From assembly GCA_963668595.1 (NCBI GenBank), contig OY764876.1:868001-932000 (forward strand): a stretch of DNA of 64,000 nucleotides. Reading direction: 5' to 3'. The first letter of the stretch is position 1, and each line of letters starts with the position of its first letter. The notes below the pieces were generated by a model that worked only from the letters and a program-made list of their open reading frames with translations, had not been told where the DNA came from and made no database searches. Position numbers and translations under genes: made by a program. Shown piece after piece: positions 19,601-27,514 of this stretch. This stretch comes from GWE2-42-39 sp963668595 (GTDB lineage Bacteria; Bacteroidota; Bacteroidia; Bacteroidales; Prolixibacteraceae).

Positions 19601-20012
19601 CCCGGATGATTACATACAAAGTATTTCTGAACGAATGATGTTGTACCGTGAATTGGATAATCAGGAGAGCGAAGAAGGTTTGCAGTTGTTCGAAAATAGC
19701 CTGATTGACCGTTTTGGGGCATTGCCTAAACCAAGTGCCGAGTTGCTCGAAGTGGTGCGTCTGCGTTGGCTGGCTATTCAGTTGGGCATGGAAAAAATAA
19801 TCCTGAAGAACGGACGCATGATTTGCTACTTTATCAGCGACCAGAAATCTCCGTTTTATCAGTCGCCCATGTTTGGAAAGTTGTTGCAATACGTGCAGCA
19901 GCATGCCAAAAATTGCCGCATGAAAGAAGATGGCCAAAAGCTGAGTCTTACTTTCCCAAAAGTAGAAAGCATTGTGCTGGCCAAGCAAATTCTTCGCGAG
20001 ATTTGTTCCTGA
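16677..20012 (+). CDS. mfd: Transcription-repair coupling factor Mfd
   Basis: About 1111 residues. I prefer the TTG at 16677 (MELKDFRGLFEKHP) over the GTG at 16656, which begins within the -7 element. Domains in order: UvrB-homology region (about 1-320), CarD-like RNA polymerase interaction domain (about 440-520, KLHPGDYVVHVDHGIGKFAGL), RecG-like translocase with Walker A GDVGFGKTEVA, Walker B IIDEEQKFGV, TATPIPRT, and QLRGRVGRSNKKAFCYLL, then the C-terminal TRCF domain. Mfd pushes stalled RNA polymerase off damaged template and recruits UvrA. Length and motifs are normal. It is preceded by a repeat region rather than an operon partner. Confidence 0.96.
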   Translation: MELKDFRGLFEKHPLIEELSQRADTPGEKIFLQGLVGSSLSVMASYLAEKLTRPLIVCLNDREEAAYFYDDLNTFDIRPPVLFFPSSYKRAVQYDKIEQENIILRTEVLNKLKELKKLVVVTYPEALVEKVISGDGLDSHTFRVKKGDKLSIEFVNDVLFEYGFERTDFVYEPGQYSIRGSIVDIYSFSNEDPYRIDFFGDEVDSIRSFDIETQVSKEKLEKIYIIPNIQENLNEEKRVSFSDFIPARSLWLIKDTQLIADQMTHSYEQSLLKTTSEEEKETLLARIDRGSDWLKALESFTCLESGSKMYFPDAVKMKFNTSPQPVFNKNFNLLAENLLQSREEGFTNYILSSNEKQTERLRAIFTDKGLRVIFTPVHFTIHEGFVDHDLKICCYTDHQIFERYHRFSIKTRKPQQVSVSLKELAKLHPGDYVVHVDHGIGKFAGLVKTEVNGRIQEAIRLIYRDNDVLFVSIHSLHRISKYKGKDGTEPAINKLGNGVWQRMKDRTKSKVKDIARELIALYAKRLQEKGFAFAPDSYLQNELESSFIYEDTPDQMKATQAVKEDMEKEMPMDRLVCGDVGFGKTEVAIRAAFKAVTDSKQVAVLVPTTILALQHFKTFSDRLKEFPARVEYISRLRKTSDIKQVLKDVKEGKVDILIGTHRLVGKDVVFKDLGLLIIDEEQKFGVSVKEKLKELKVNVDTLTLTATPIPRTLQFSMMGARDLSIIQTPPPNRYPIVTELHGFNEELIREAIQYELARNGQVFFIHNRVQNIYDVEAVIKRILPNVRTVVGHGQMDGPKLEQVMLDFINGEYDVLIATTIIESGLDIPNANTIIINHAQNFGLSDLHQLRGRVGRSNKKAFCYLLAPPLSTLTGEARRRLRAIEEFSELGSGFNIAMQDLDIRGAGNLLGAEQSGFIADIGFETYHRILAEAISELKHDEFNGLFAEEQQENVNAFLKSNFVNDCQIDTDMQLLFPDDYIQSISERMMLYRELDNQESEEGLQLFENSLIDRFGALPKPSAELLEVVRLRWLAIQLGMEKIILKNGRMICYFISDQKSPFYQSPMFGKLLQYVQQHAKNCRMKEDGQKLSLTFPKVESIVLAKQILREICS

Positions 20013-20041
20013 GCTTTTTAACCAAATTCTATTCGAGATAA

Positions 20042-20083
20042 AAAAATAGGCTGCCAAATTGTATTTTGGACAGCCTATTTCGT
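20042..20083 (-). terminator. Terminator between mfd and the sulfatase gene
   Basis: Stem around aaataggctg (20044-20053) and cagcctattt (20071-20080). On the minus strand a T7 run follows, so it mainly terminates the sulfatase gene; it may also stop mfd. Confidence 0.75.
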
Positions 20084-20146
20084 TTATGGAGATTCCTTCT
20101 CGTTATCACTTCGGATAGGCGAGAGAAGAAGTCAAAAGGTTCCGTT

Positions 20147-21715
20147 TTAGTCTTTTTTCAGATATTCATTCAGGAAATATTGATCTTTTTCGTCGCTGTC
20201 GCCATACTTTTCGCGAAGCTCTTTGAGGCGTTGATGCAGGTTTTCGCGAACATCGGCATATTCTGGTGAATCATATACGTTTTGCATTTCCGACGGATCT
20301 TTTTCCAGATCGTATAATTCCCATTCGTCCACATCGTAATAAAAGTGAATGAGTTTATATCGTTCGGTGGCGATGCCGTAGTGGCGTTTCACCATGTGTT
20401 CGGCCGGATATTCGTAATACGTATAATACACCGCATCGCGCCATTCACCGGTTTCGCCCGATATGAGCTTGCGGAACGATTCGCCTTGCATGTCGGAAGG
20501 AATTTCAACTCCGGCATAATCAAGAAAACTTGGTGCAAAGTCGAGGTTTTGTACCAGCTTGTCAATTTTTGTTCCGGGCTTAATTTCTTTCGGATAGCGA
20601 ATAAGCAAAGGTGTGCGGAACGATTCTTCGTACATAAAACGTTTGTCGAACCAACCGTGTTCGCCCAGGTAAAATCCCTGATCGGAAGTATATACAACGA
20701 TGGTATTTTCAGCCAGTCCTGTTTCATCCAGATAATCCAGTAATTCGCCCACTCCGTCGTCAACCGATTGGATACAGCGCAGGTAGTCTTTGATATAGCG
20801 ATTGTATTTCCACAAAGCGAGCTCTTTGCCTTGCAGGTTTGCTTTCAGAAATTGCTGGTTTTCTTCTTCGTATGCAGCCATCCAGTCGGCGCGTTGTTGT
20901 GCATTCATGCGTTTCAGGTTACCAATAAATTCGGTGCTGTCGCCATTCGGATCAACCAGTAATTTGAAATCGTGTCCCCAGCGGGCATGTCCGTCAATTT
21001 TCATTTCCTGTGTGTGTGCAGCAGTGCCTCGTCCTGCGTAATCGTCAAAGAAATTAGCCGGAGGAGTAAACGTTTTATCGTCAAACAGGTTGAGATATTT
21101 GGGGGCTGGCAACCAGTTCCGGTGAGGTGCCTTTTGGTGATAAAGCAAACAGAAAGGTTTTGTCTGATCGCGTTTGTTTTTCAACCAATCGAGTGCCACA
21201 TCGGTAACAATTTCGGTACAATAGCCTTCGATGCGTTTTTTTTCTCCGTTTATCAGGAAATCGGGATTGTAATATTGTCCTTGTCCGGGTAGAACCATTG
21301 AAAAATCGAATCCTTGCGGAATTCCGTCGAGATGAATTTTCCCGATCATGGCTGTTTGGTAGCCTGCTTGTTGCAGTCGTTTCGGAAAGTTATCCTGATT
21401 CCAGTCGAAGGGTAGGCGGTTGTCAACTTTCCCGTTTATAAAACTGTGTTTGCCAGTGAGCATTACAGCGCGGCTGGGGGCACAAATTGAATTCGTAACA
21501 CAGGCGCGTGTAAAAATAGCTCCTTCGTTGGCAAGCCGGTCAATGTTGGGAGTTTGGTTTAAATTGTACCCGTATGCACTAATTGCCTGGTAAGCATGGT
21601 CGTCACTCATGATGTAAATGATATTGGGGCGCTTAGGCTGCGAAGTAGCAGTACAACCACCAAGGGTAGCCATTCCCAGAATGGGTAGGAGTAAGGCAGG
21701 ATAATTGGTTTTCAT
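20147..21715 (-). CDS. Sulfatase lipoprotein (type I, formylglycine-dependent)
   Basis: A 522-residue protein with a lipoprotein signal (MATLGGC, Cys21). RPNIIYIMSDDH (29-40) holds the metal-binding aspartates. SICAPSRAVMLTGKHS contains Cys78 in C-x-P-x-R, the site converted to formylglycine, so a separate maturase (anSME or FGE) is required and none is in the window. YTSDQGFYLGEHGWFDKRFMYEES matches the C-terminal metal site of S1 sulfatases that act on sulfated sugars (iduronate-2-sulfatase-like and heparan or algal glycan enzymes). The exact sulfate ester is not predictable. It stands alone, with its own terminator, not within a SusCD locus. Confidence 0.92.
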   Translation of the reverse strand: MKTNYPALLLPILGMATLGGCTATSQPKRPNIIYIMSDDHAYQAISAYGYNLNQTPNIDRLANEGAIFTRACVTNSICAPSRAVMLTGKHSFINGKVDNRLPFDWNQDNFPKRLQQAGYQTAMIGKIHLDGIPQGFDFSMVLPGQGQYYNPDFLINGEKKRIEGYCTEIVTDVALDWLKNKRDQTKPFCLLYHQKAPHRNWLPAPKYLNLFDDKTFTPPANFFDDYAGRGTAAHTQEMKIDGHARWGHDFKLLVDPNGDSTEFIGNLKRMNAQQRADWMAAYEEENQQFLKANLQGKELALWKYNRYIKDYLRCIQSVDDGVGELLDYLDETGLAENTIVVYTSDQGFYLGEHGWFDKRFMYEESFRTPLLIRYPKEIKPGTKIDKLVQNLDFAPSFLDYAGVEIPSDMQGESFRKLISGETGEWRDAVYYTYYEYPAEHMVKRHYGIATERYKLIHFYYDVDEWELYDLEKDPSEMQNVYDSPEYADVRENLHQRLKELREKYGDSDEKDQYFLNEYLKKD

Positions 21716-21798
21716 TTTGTCATTGTTGGTTATAGTACAAGTTTATAAAAACTATTTCTTATTCCGAAGTAATTGATTGAAAGAGATTAAAAAAAGAA

Positions 21799-21831
21799 AC
21801 TCCGGGCAAGTTTGTTCTTGCTCCGGAGTTA
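21799..21831 (-). terminator. Rho-independent terminator of the three-repeat protein gene
   Basis: Stem around aactccgggcaag (21799-21811) and cttgctccggagtt (21818-21831); minus-strand reading continues into a T-rich run. Confidence 0.8.
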
Positions 21832-21861
21832 GGCTTTGGTTCTCAGACGTAAAAAAAATTA

Positions 21862-22866
21862 CTATTCCATTTTTAAATAATGGTCTCCTGAAAGTTGGAA
21901 AACAATTCGTTTTCCTTGATTCATAACTACAACCTCGCTATAAAAAAGACTTGTTTCAGACCATACTTTTATGTGGTCCGGCCGTAGATATTTCCAGCGG
22001 TAGCGGGCCGAACTATCCCAATTGGCCTGCACTGTTCCATCGGTGTTGAATGTGAAAATTTTATTCTCTCTCGGGTTTTTCCAGCGTCCGGGAATAATTG
22101 AATTTACCCACTGCTCGTTGGTTTGTTTGATACTTGTAGTTTCACTCGTATTGCTTTTGTCCGGAGTGCCGGAAACTTTCAGAAAATGATCGCCTGAAAG
22201 TTGTACAACGATTCGTTCTCCTTTGTTCATGATTAATACTTCGCTGCCAAAAACACTTGTTTCCGACCATATTTTAATGCGATCCTGACGCAGGTATTTC
22301 CAACGATACTTGTTTGTTTTATCCCAACTGGCAATTGCTGTTCCATTGGCGTTAATGGTCCATGTTTTATCATTGTAGGTATATTTCCATACACCCACAA
22401 CTATTGAATTCACCCACTCTTCGTTGGTTTGTTTTACAGCTGGTGTTGTGCCGGTATTTGCCGGAGGATTGGTTGCCTGATTGTTTTGCGGGTGGGCGTT
22501 TGTCTGATTATTTGTTTTGCTGTTAAAGCCGCCCTGTAATGTGTTGCCAGAGCTAGTCCAGCCACCTGCATCATCCGAAATTGTTGAAACTCGTTTCCAT
22601 AGTTGTCCATTGGATAAACTAAAATACTCGCTGTTTTCAAGCAGGGTGAGAATCAGTTGTTCTCCTTTTGCACCTCGAAAATTGTAGGTATAACCTTCGC
22701 GTGCCGACCATTTCCGATTCGTGTTCGAATCATTACTCGCATTAACCGAACCGTTGTTGTTGATGTTGTAAAAAACTCCGTTACGTTCCCATTTCCCGAC
22801 AGGAGTTTGGGCAACCATTGTAAATACTGTGAAAATTAGTGCGATTGTGAAAATTGATTTAGTCAT
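21862..22866 (-). CDS. Secreted protein with three tandem copies of an unrecognised ~75-residue beta domain
   Basis: A 334-residue protein with a signal peptide (1-19, FTMVAQ). Three copies of one unit follow: about 22-93 (diverged), about 150-230 and about 257-334. The last two share the order W-K, T-I/F-N-G-T, W-D, YRWKYLR, IKIWSET / IKVWSET, SEV, G-R-IV-QLSGDH-LK. The linker between units 1 and 2 is rich in Asn, Gln, Pro and Thr. The unit looks like a small antiparallel beta sheet, reminiscent of lipocalin-like META or MORN-type folds, but I do not recognise it. Probably periplasmic or surface exposed. It lies directly downstream (27 bp) of another secreted protein on the same strand. Confidence 0.75.
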   Translation of the reverse strand: MTKSIFTIALIFTVFTMVAQTPVGKWERNGVFYNINNNGSVNASNDSNTNRKWSAREGYTYNFRGAKGEQLILTLLENSEYFSLSNGQLWKRVSTISDDAGGWTSSGNTLQGGFNSKTNNQTNAHPQNNQATNPPANTGTTPAVKQTNEEWVNSIVVGVWKYTYNDKTWTINANGTAIASWDKTNKYRWKYLRQDRIKIWSETSVFGSEVLIMNKGERIVVQLSGDHFLKVSGTPDKSNTSETTSIKQTNEQWVNSIIPGRWKNPRENKIFTFNTDGTVQANWDSSARYRWKYLRPDHIKVWSETSLFYSEVVVMNQGKRIVFQLSGDHYLKME

Positions 22867-22893
22867 TTTATCTGAAAATTTATACTCAAAATT

Positions 22894-23337
22894 TTATTCA
22901 ATATTAAATTGCTTCACTACTGGTTTGGCATTGTCGGTTTGAATTTGAATCACGACTTCGTAAACTCCCTGCGGCCATCCTTTGGTGGGGCGCGAAAGAC
23001 TGGAATGAAGTTCGAGATTTCCCGAATTTTCGCCGGTATCCAGTATCACATTGTCAATCTCAAATTTGGTGTCGCCGTAATACATCCAGCTGAATTTTAC
23101 TTTGGTGTTGGCTGTGGCGTACTTGAGCAAACAACTGGCGTAGATTTCATTTTCCGACGAAGAAATGGTCGGAAAGTCTTGTGCACACACATTTCCCGTG
23201 AGGGAATTGCATATTTTTGCATCGCTAACCTGGGCTGTCGAAACATTGCACTGGCAACCTCCTTCGCCCGTACTTCCGCCAAGCAAAAAGAAGATAGCGG
23301 CAATAAGCACTACGGAAATGATAACTGTTTTTTTCAT
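22894..23337 (-). CDS. Secreted cysteine-containing protein, unknown function
   Basis: A 147-residue protein with an N-terminal hydrophobic segment (3-20) followed by GGSTGEGGCQCNVS, so anchored in or exported across the inner membrane. Six cysteines occur in the mature part (CQC, C in AKIC, NVC, SC), favouring disulfides. The C-terminal half (TKVKFSWMYYGDTKFEIDNV ... WPQGVYEVVIQI) has the alternating pattern of an Ig-like beta sandwich. Not recognised. Gap of 27 bp to the three-repeat protein gene, so probably one operon. Confidence 0.65.
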   Translation of the reverse strand: MKKTVIISVVLIAAIFFLLGGSTGEGGCQCNVSTAQVSDAKICNSLTGNVCAQDFPTISSSENEIYASCLLKYATANTKVKFSWMYYGDTKFEIDNVILDTGENSGNLELHSSLSRPTKGWPQGVYEVVIQIQTDNAKPVVKQFNIE

Positions 23338-24017
23338 CAGTGATTAATTTTGGTTTTTTATGCTTGCCAATAAATTTGTTATGACTATTCAGCAGACCAA
23401 TTCCCATCTTCGGGTGGTATAACCCCAATCATGATTCGTTTACTGGCTTTATTTTTTAGTTTTGGTTTTTTCGATGTGATACGTGTTTTAAGTTGATTAT
23501 TCCCGTTTTGTCTGTTTACAATGAATTAATTTTTTGCAATGGGGCTTGTCAAGATGCAGAAGACGATTTGTCGTGCAGAACAACGCGAAGAATCCGACGA
23601 TTTTCAGTATTCTCAATAGATGCATTTCCCTGCAATTGGGGAACAGTTTGGCAAAATACTGTTGACTTGACTCGGGTTTGTGGTAAGGTTGGTTGGTAAG
23701 GGATAGTCGCGCTGTGATGCTATAACCAGACATCCATGCTGGTGTTCCTAAACCGGGGAGGAGATAACTTCTTCGGGAAAGAAACATCGATTTTTCCATG
23801 CTCTCAGCGCGTTTTGATTTTAAATATACGACGAATGGATGAAAAAAACGTAACGAACCGACTGTTTTTTGCCCTGAAATGCCCATTTTCTGACATTTTT
23901 CTCAAATTTCTGCTGCTTTTTGTGTGCATCAGACGGCGGTAAAGCTATTTTATTTCCGATTGTTATCGGGTTATTTTATTTTTTATCTTCGTCGGAATCG
24001 AATTAATAATAAAACGT
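23338..24017. other. 680-bp intergenic region between divergent genes
   Basis: No credible gene. A 129-codon minus-strand frame at 23497-23886 lacks any recognisable protein pattern and I treat it as chance. The right end holds the promoter at 23960-23991. The middle (23560-23800) is less AT-rich than a usual spacer and may be a decayed gene or RNA, but I cannot assign it. Confidence 0.5.
23960..23991 (+). promoter_or_regulatory. Promoter of the Omp85-like gene
   Basis: TTG at 23960-23962 and TATCTTCG at 23984-23991 (one mismatch to TAnnTTTG), spaced 21 bp; 26 bp before the ATG. Confidence 0.55.
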
Positions 24018-25349
24018 ATGAAGAAGCTGTTTTTGATTTCTGTGGTATTGTTGTGTTCGTGTTTGTTGATGGCTCAAAACGAGAAAAGCGAGCAGTTGGT
24101 GAAAAAAGGATGGAATTTCGGGGCATTGCCTACCATTACTTTCGATACCGATCTGGGTTTTCAGTACGGAGCTCTGGTTAACTTATATCAGTATGGCGAT
24201 GGTAGTCGTTATCCGGCCTACAATCATTCGCTTTATTTCGAAGTATCGCACTATACCAAGGGAAGTGGAATTTATCGTTTTTATTATGATTCGGATCAGT
24301 TGATTCGTGGCTTACAAACATCGATGGACTTATCGTATCTGCCCGATCAGGCGTACGACTTTTACGGATTCAATGGATACGATGCCCAATACAATGCCGC
24401 CTGGGCCGACGACGAAGACCCGAACTATGTTAGCCGGATGTTTTACAAACACGAACGTAATCTTTTCCGCTGGAAGGTCGATGTTCAGGGCAAACTGGGC
24501 GGCGATAAATTTCGCTGGATTGCTGGTCTGAACTTCCTGAACTTTAATCTGGCTTCGGTGGATGTGAAAAAACTGAATAAAGGCAAAAAAGGGGACGATC
24601 TGCTTCCTGAAGTGGACGGATTGTACGATGAATATCTCAAATGGGGAATTATTTCGCCCGAAGAGGCTGATGGTGGTTTTGTGCCAACCTTTAAAGCCGG
24701 GCTGGTGTTCGATACCCGCGACAACAAGCCGAACCCGATGAAAGGTGTTTGGACCGAAGCAGTGGTAGAAGCCTCGCCTGAAATACTGGGGGCCGAAAGT
24801 TCGTTCTCGAAAATCAGTCTTACACACCGCCAGTATTTTACCCTTGTGCCCAACGATCTTTCGCTGGCTTACCGGCTCAACTACCAGACTACTCTCGGAG
24901 GCAAGGTTCCTTTTTACTACCAGTCACAGGTTATTACCTCGATCATGAAAGGGGCTAGTTCCGAAGGACTGGGCGGTGCCCGTACCTTGCGCGGGGTATT
25001 GCGTAACCGTATTGTCGGCGATGGCTATTTCCTCGGAAATGTGGAGATGCGCTGGAAATTCTCACGTTTTACCTTTATCAACAATAACTTCTATCTCGGA
25101 CTGAATGCTTTTTCTGATTTCGGGATGGTGACCAAAAAAATCAAAGCTCCCGAGACGATAATGGCGATTAGCTCTATTCCTCAGCCCGACTATTTTAACT
25201 GGGATGCCGAAAAATTGCACACCTCGCTGGGACTTGGTTTGCGTGTGGTGATGAACGAGAATTTCGTTATTGCTTTCGACTACGGCATGGCTACCAATAA
25301 ACAAGATGGCGATTCGGGTTTCTATATGGGACTGAATTATTTGTTTTAG
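24018..25349 (+). CDS. Omp85/BamA-superfamily outer-membrane barrel protein without POTRA domains
   Basis: A 443-residue protein with a signal peptide (1-20, CLLMAQ). The body has alternating aromatic beta strands. VFDTRDNKPNPMKGVWTEA is the typical Omp85 strand pair, and LGGARTLRGVLRNRIVGDGYFLGNVEMRWKF is the surface-antigen (D15) barrel motif with the RG(F/Y/V) loop element. The protein ends in an aromatic residue (YLF), as outer-membrane proteins do. Full BamA has five POTRA repeats before the barrel; there is no room for them here, so it is a short barrel of the kind often found in Bacteroidota, perhaps in lipid or protein translocation. Function unknown. Confidence 0.83.
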   Translation: MKKLFLISVVLLCSCLLMAQNEKSEQLVKKGWNFGALPTITFDTDLGFQYGALVNLYQYGDGSRYPAYNHSLYFEVSHYTKGSGIYRFYYDSDQLIRGLQTSMDLSYLPDQAYDFYGFNGYDAQYNAAWADDEDPNYVSRMFYKHERNLFRWKVDVQGKLGGDKFRWIAGLNFLNFNLASVDVKKLNKGKKGDDLLPEVDGLYDEYLKWGIISPEEADGGFVPTFKAGLVFDTRDNKPNPMKGVWTEAVVEASPEILGAESSFSKISLTHRQYFTLVPNDLSLAYRLNYQTTLGGKVPFYYQSQVITSIMKGASSEGLGGARTLRGVLRNRIVGDGYFLGNVEMRWKFSRFTFINNNFYLGLNAFSDFGMVTKKIKAPETIMAISSIPQPDYFNWDAEKLHTSLGLGLRVVMNENFVIAFDYGMATNKQDGDSGFYMGLNYLF

Positions 25350-25350
25350 A

Positions 25351-25680
25351 AGAAGCGGTAAGCTACAAGCTGCAAGGGAGAAGGGAACACGGAACAGGGA
25401 GAAGGGAACAAGGCAGAAGGCAGAAGAAAAACGGAGAGACACAAGCTGCAAGACTCTAGACTCTAGATTTTAGACACAAGACATAAGACTAACAGCCAAA
25501 GAAAAGATCTTCGGATTACTAAAATTCAGAAAAGGCTGTTCAAGTCCCCCTCGGGGGATTTAGGTGTAAAAACTCATTGCCTCCGCCCTGTACTTCGGAC
25601 TTGGGATTTAGGACTTTGTACTTGAAACTATGTACTCATGAACTTCGGACTCATGTACTTTTTAACCGCATAGCGGTGTC
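25351..25680 (+). repeat. Composite dispersed repeat, copy 2
   Basis: Modules A (25376-25425), B (25435-25507), C (25515-25590, hairpin ccccctcggggg) and D (25590-25655), in the same order as copy 1. Begins two bases after the barrel gene stop. Confidence 0.85.
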
Positions 25681-25800
25681 CTGTCTGTTGCAATCAACAT
25701 CAAAAAAAACGTCCGGCCGTTCTGCCAAATCTGGAAAAAAGAGAAGACTTTCTAACGGCCGTTAAGATAATCTACATTCCGGCGCTAACAAAAGCGACAA
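25650..25800 (+). repeat. Linker block of the composite repeat, inverted copy at 36.7-36.9 kb
   Basis: Starts atgtactttttaaccgcat, contains tccggccgttctgccaaatc and the palindrome taacggccgtta, and ends cggcgctaacaaaagc. The same block lies in the opposite orientation at about 36720-36870 with scattered differences. Confidence 0.8.
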
Positions 25801-26230
25801 CGGAGAAGGGAGAAGGGAATAAGGGAGAAGGCAGAAAAAAAACAGAGACACACAAGCTGCAAGACACAAGACGCAAGATTTTAGACATAAGACTAACAGC
25901 CAAAGAAAAGATTTTCGGATATTCGGATTACTAAAATTCAGAAAAGGCTGCTTAAGTCCCCCTCGGGGGATTAGGGGTAGGGGGCGAAAGCAGCGGCTAC
26001 AAGCTACAAGACACAAAGACACAAGACAAACAGCCAAAAGAAGGATTGTCTGATTTTCGGATTACCAGACTGAAAACTTCTTGATGCGTGGCTGCTTAAG
26101 TCCCCCCTCGGGGGATTAGGGGTAAAAACTCATTGCCTCCGCCCTGTACTCATGAACTTTGAACTTTGAACTTTGAACTTCGGACTTCGGACTTACTACT
26201 TACTACTTACTACTTTTGACTCACTACGCC
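25800..26230 (+). repeat. Composite dispersed repeat, copies 3 and 4 in tandem
   Basis: Two further partial A-B-C(-D) units (about 25800-25985 and 25986-26230), each containing acagccaaa(a)gaa and a hairpin of the ccccctcggggg type. The second ends in short tandem words (gaactttgaacttt, tacttactac). Confidence 0.8.
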
Positions 26231-26357
26231 ACCGAAAAAAACTTTCCACCAGCTATTTATCATTTCAAATTCCTTTTGTAAATTTATATGCAAAATGAAA
26301 CCCCGACGCTAAATACTTCATTACAAGGGCAAGGGAGACACAATTGATAAACAAAAA

Positions 26358-26419
26358 AAGGCCGGTTGGTTCTGCGAAAACCTTCCGGCCAGAGTTAGAT
26401 AACGCTTCCCGAAGGAAGC
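26358..26419 (+). promoter_or_regulatory. Structured leader of the 26450 gene
   Basis: Two hairpins before the ATG: ggccgg (26360-26365) with ccggcc (26385-26390), which can extend through ggtt/aacc; and gcttcc (26404-26409) with ggaagc (26414-26419). On the plus strand neither has a T-run; on the minus strand the first is followed by seven T and could terminate antisense transcripts. Confidence 0.45.
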
Positions 26420-26449
26420 AAGTATAAACAGTTTTAAAAATAATGATTT

Positions 26450-27265
26450 ATGGCTAACATCGATCATTTAAATGCAAAAAGAGACCTTTTAATGGGGCTC
26501 GATCCTGCAACTCTGAAAGAACCTACCGTACCCATTGATGCCTATGTGCAGGAGGCAGAAGATCTTTATCAATGGGCAATCGACGATCAGGTGGCGCTCG
26601 ATTTCGCCGGTATCAATGCTCAGTTGCTAAACGATTTGCCGGTACGGGCCGGAGCCTGTCGCGAAGCGCAATCGCTTTGGAACAAAGAGTACCGAACCAG
26701 TCGCGAGGCCGAAAAACAGTGGAAAGATCTTGCTCCGCAGGCCTACGATTTGCGCGACCAGCTTTTGCATGCTTTCCGCTATGCGTACCGCAACCTGCCA
26801 GAACAACTGAACAGCATTGCCCTGATTGCCGAAGGAACCGGGCATGCCGACATGATTCAGGATTTGAATGACCTGGCTGTGCTGGGGCGCAGCCATACCC
26901 AGGCACTTACCGACATTGGCTTCGACCTCGGACAGCTCGACACTGCCGCGCTGCAATCGGTGACAATGGCTACTTTGCTTGCCGAAATTAACGGACTGCG
27001 CAACTCTAACAACGAAGCCAAAATGCTGCGCGACCGTGCTTTCACTCACCTAAAGGAACTGGTTGACCAACTGCGCTCCTGCGGTAAATATGTTTTCTGG
27101 AAAAATCCGGAACGACTGAAAGGGTATAGCAGCAATTACTGGAAACGAACCAAAAAGAAAGCAGCGGCTGAAGCAAATCAAAAGCCAGCGGATGCAAAAC
27201 AGAAGTCTGCGGCGGATGCAAAACAGAAGCCAGCGGCTGAAGCAAATCAGTCCCCAACTGTTTAA
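26450..27265 (+). CDS. Helical protein with Lys/Ala/Gln repeat tail, unknown function
   Basis: A 271-residue, soluble, mostly helical protein with no signal peptide or membrane span. Residues 1-215 are rich in Leu, Ala, Gln and Glu (for example REAEKQWKDLAPQAYDLRDQLLHAFRYAYR), suggesting a helical bundle. Around 216-235 it is basic (CGKYVFWKNPERLKGYSSNYWKRTKKK). The tail (236-271) repeats the word AxAxQKPA: four imperfect 8-10-residue copies, basic and disordered. I do not recognise the family. A basic repetitive tail could bind nucleic acid or the envelope. It is flanked by composite repeats upstream and the phased GCAGGG array downstream, with a structured leader and its own terminator. Confidence 0.65.
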   Translation: MANIDHLNAKRDLLMGLDPATLKEPTVPIDAYVQEAEDLYQWAIDDQVALDFAGINAQLLNDLPVRAGACREAQSLWNKEYRTSREAEKQWKDLAPQAYDLRDQLLHAFRYAYRNLPEQLNSIALIAEGTGHADMIQDLNDLAVLGRSHTQALTDIGFDLGQLDTAALQSVTMATLLAEINGLRNSNNEAKMLRDRAFTHLKELVDQLRSCGKYVFWKNPERLKGYSSNYWKRTKKKAAAEANQKPADAKQKSAADAKQKPAAEANQSPTV

Positions 27266-27487
27266 CTTATTTCCGGCAGAAAAAATAGTTCGGTAGAAAC
27301 AATTCATACATAGTTTGATCCCGTGTGGGACAATCGGAGATGGTGTTTCATATTTTCTGCTGTTCTTTTATTTCTGCATGAATTTGCAGTTGGAATTTAG
27401 TGACTGTTTAAATTTCAATCATATCGATTGGGCATCATTTCAAATTTTAAACAGTTTTTTTAGATTGTTTCTCTGTAAATTGATTAA

Positions 27488-27514
27488 CGGGCCCTCCTTT
27501 TGGAGGGCTTTTTT
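27488..27514 (+). terminator. Rho-independent terminator of the 26450 gene
   Basis: gccctcc (27491-27497) pairs with ggagggc, followed by T6. Confidence 0.85.

Noticed and set aside
23497..23886. 129-codon minus-strand frame in the spacer
   Set aside because: No recognisable pattern, signal peptide or conserved motif; composition is that of chance reading.
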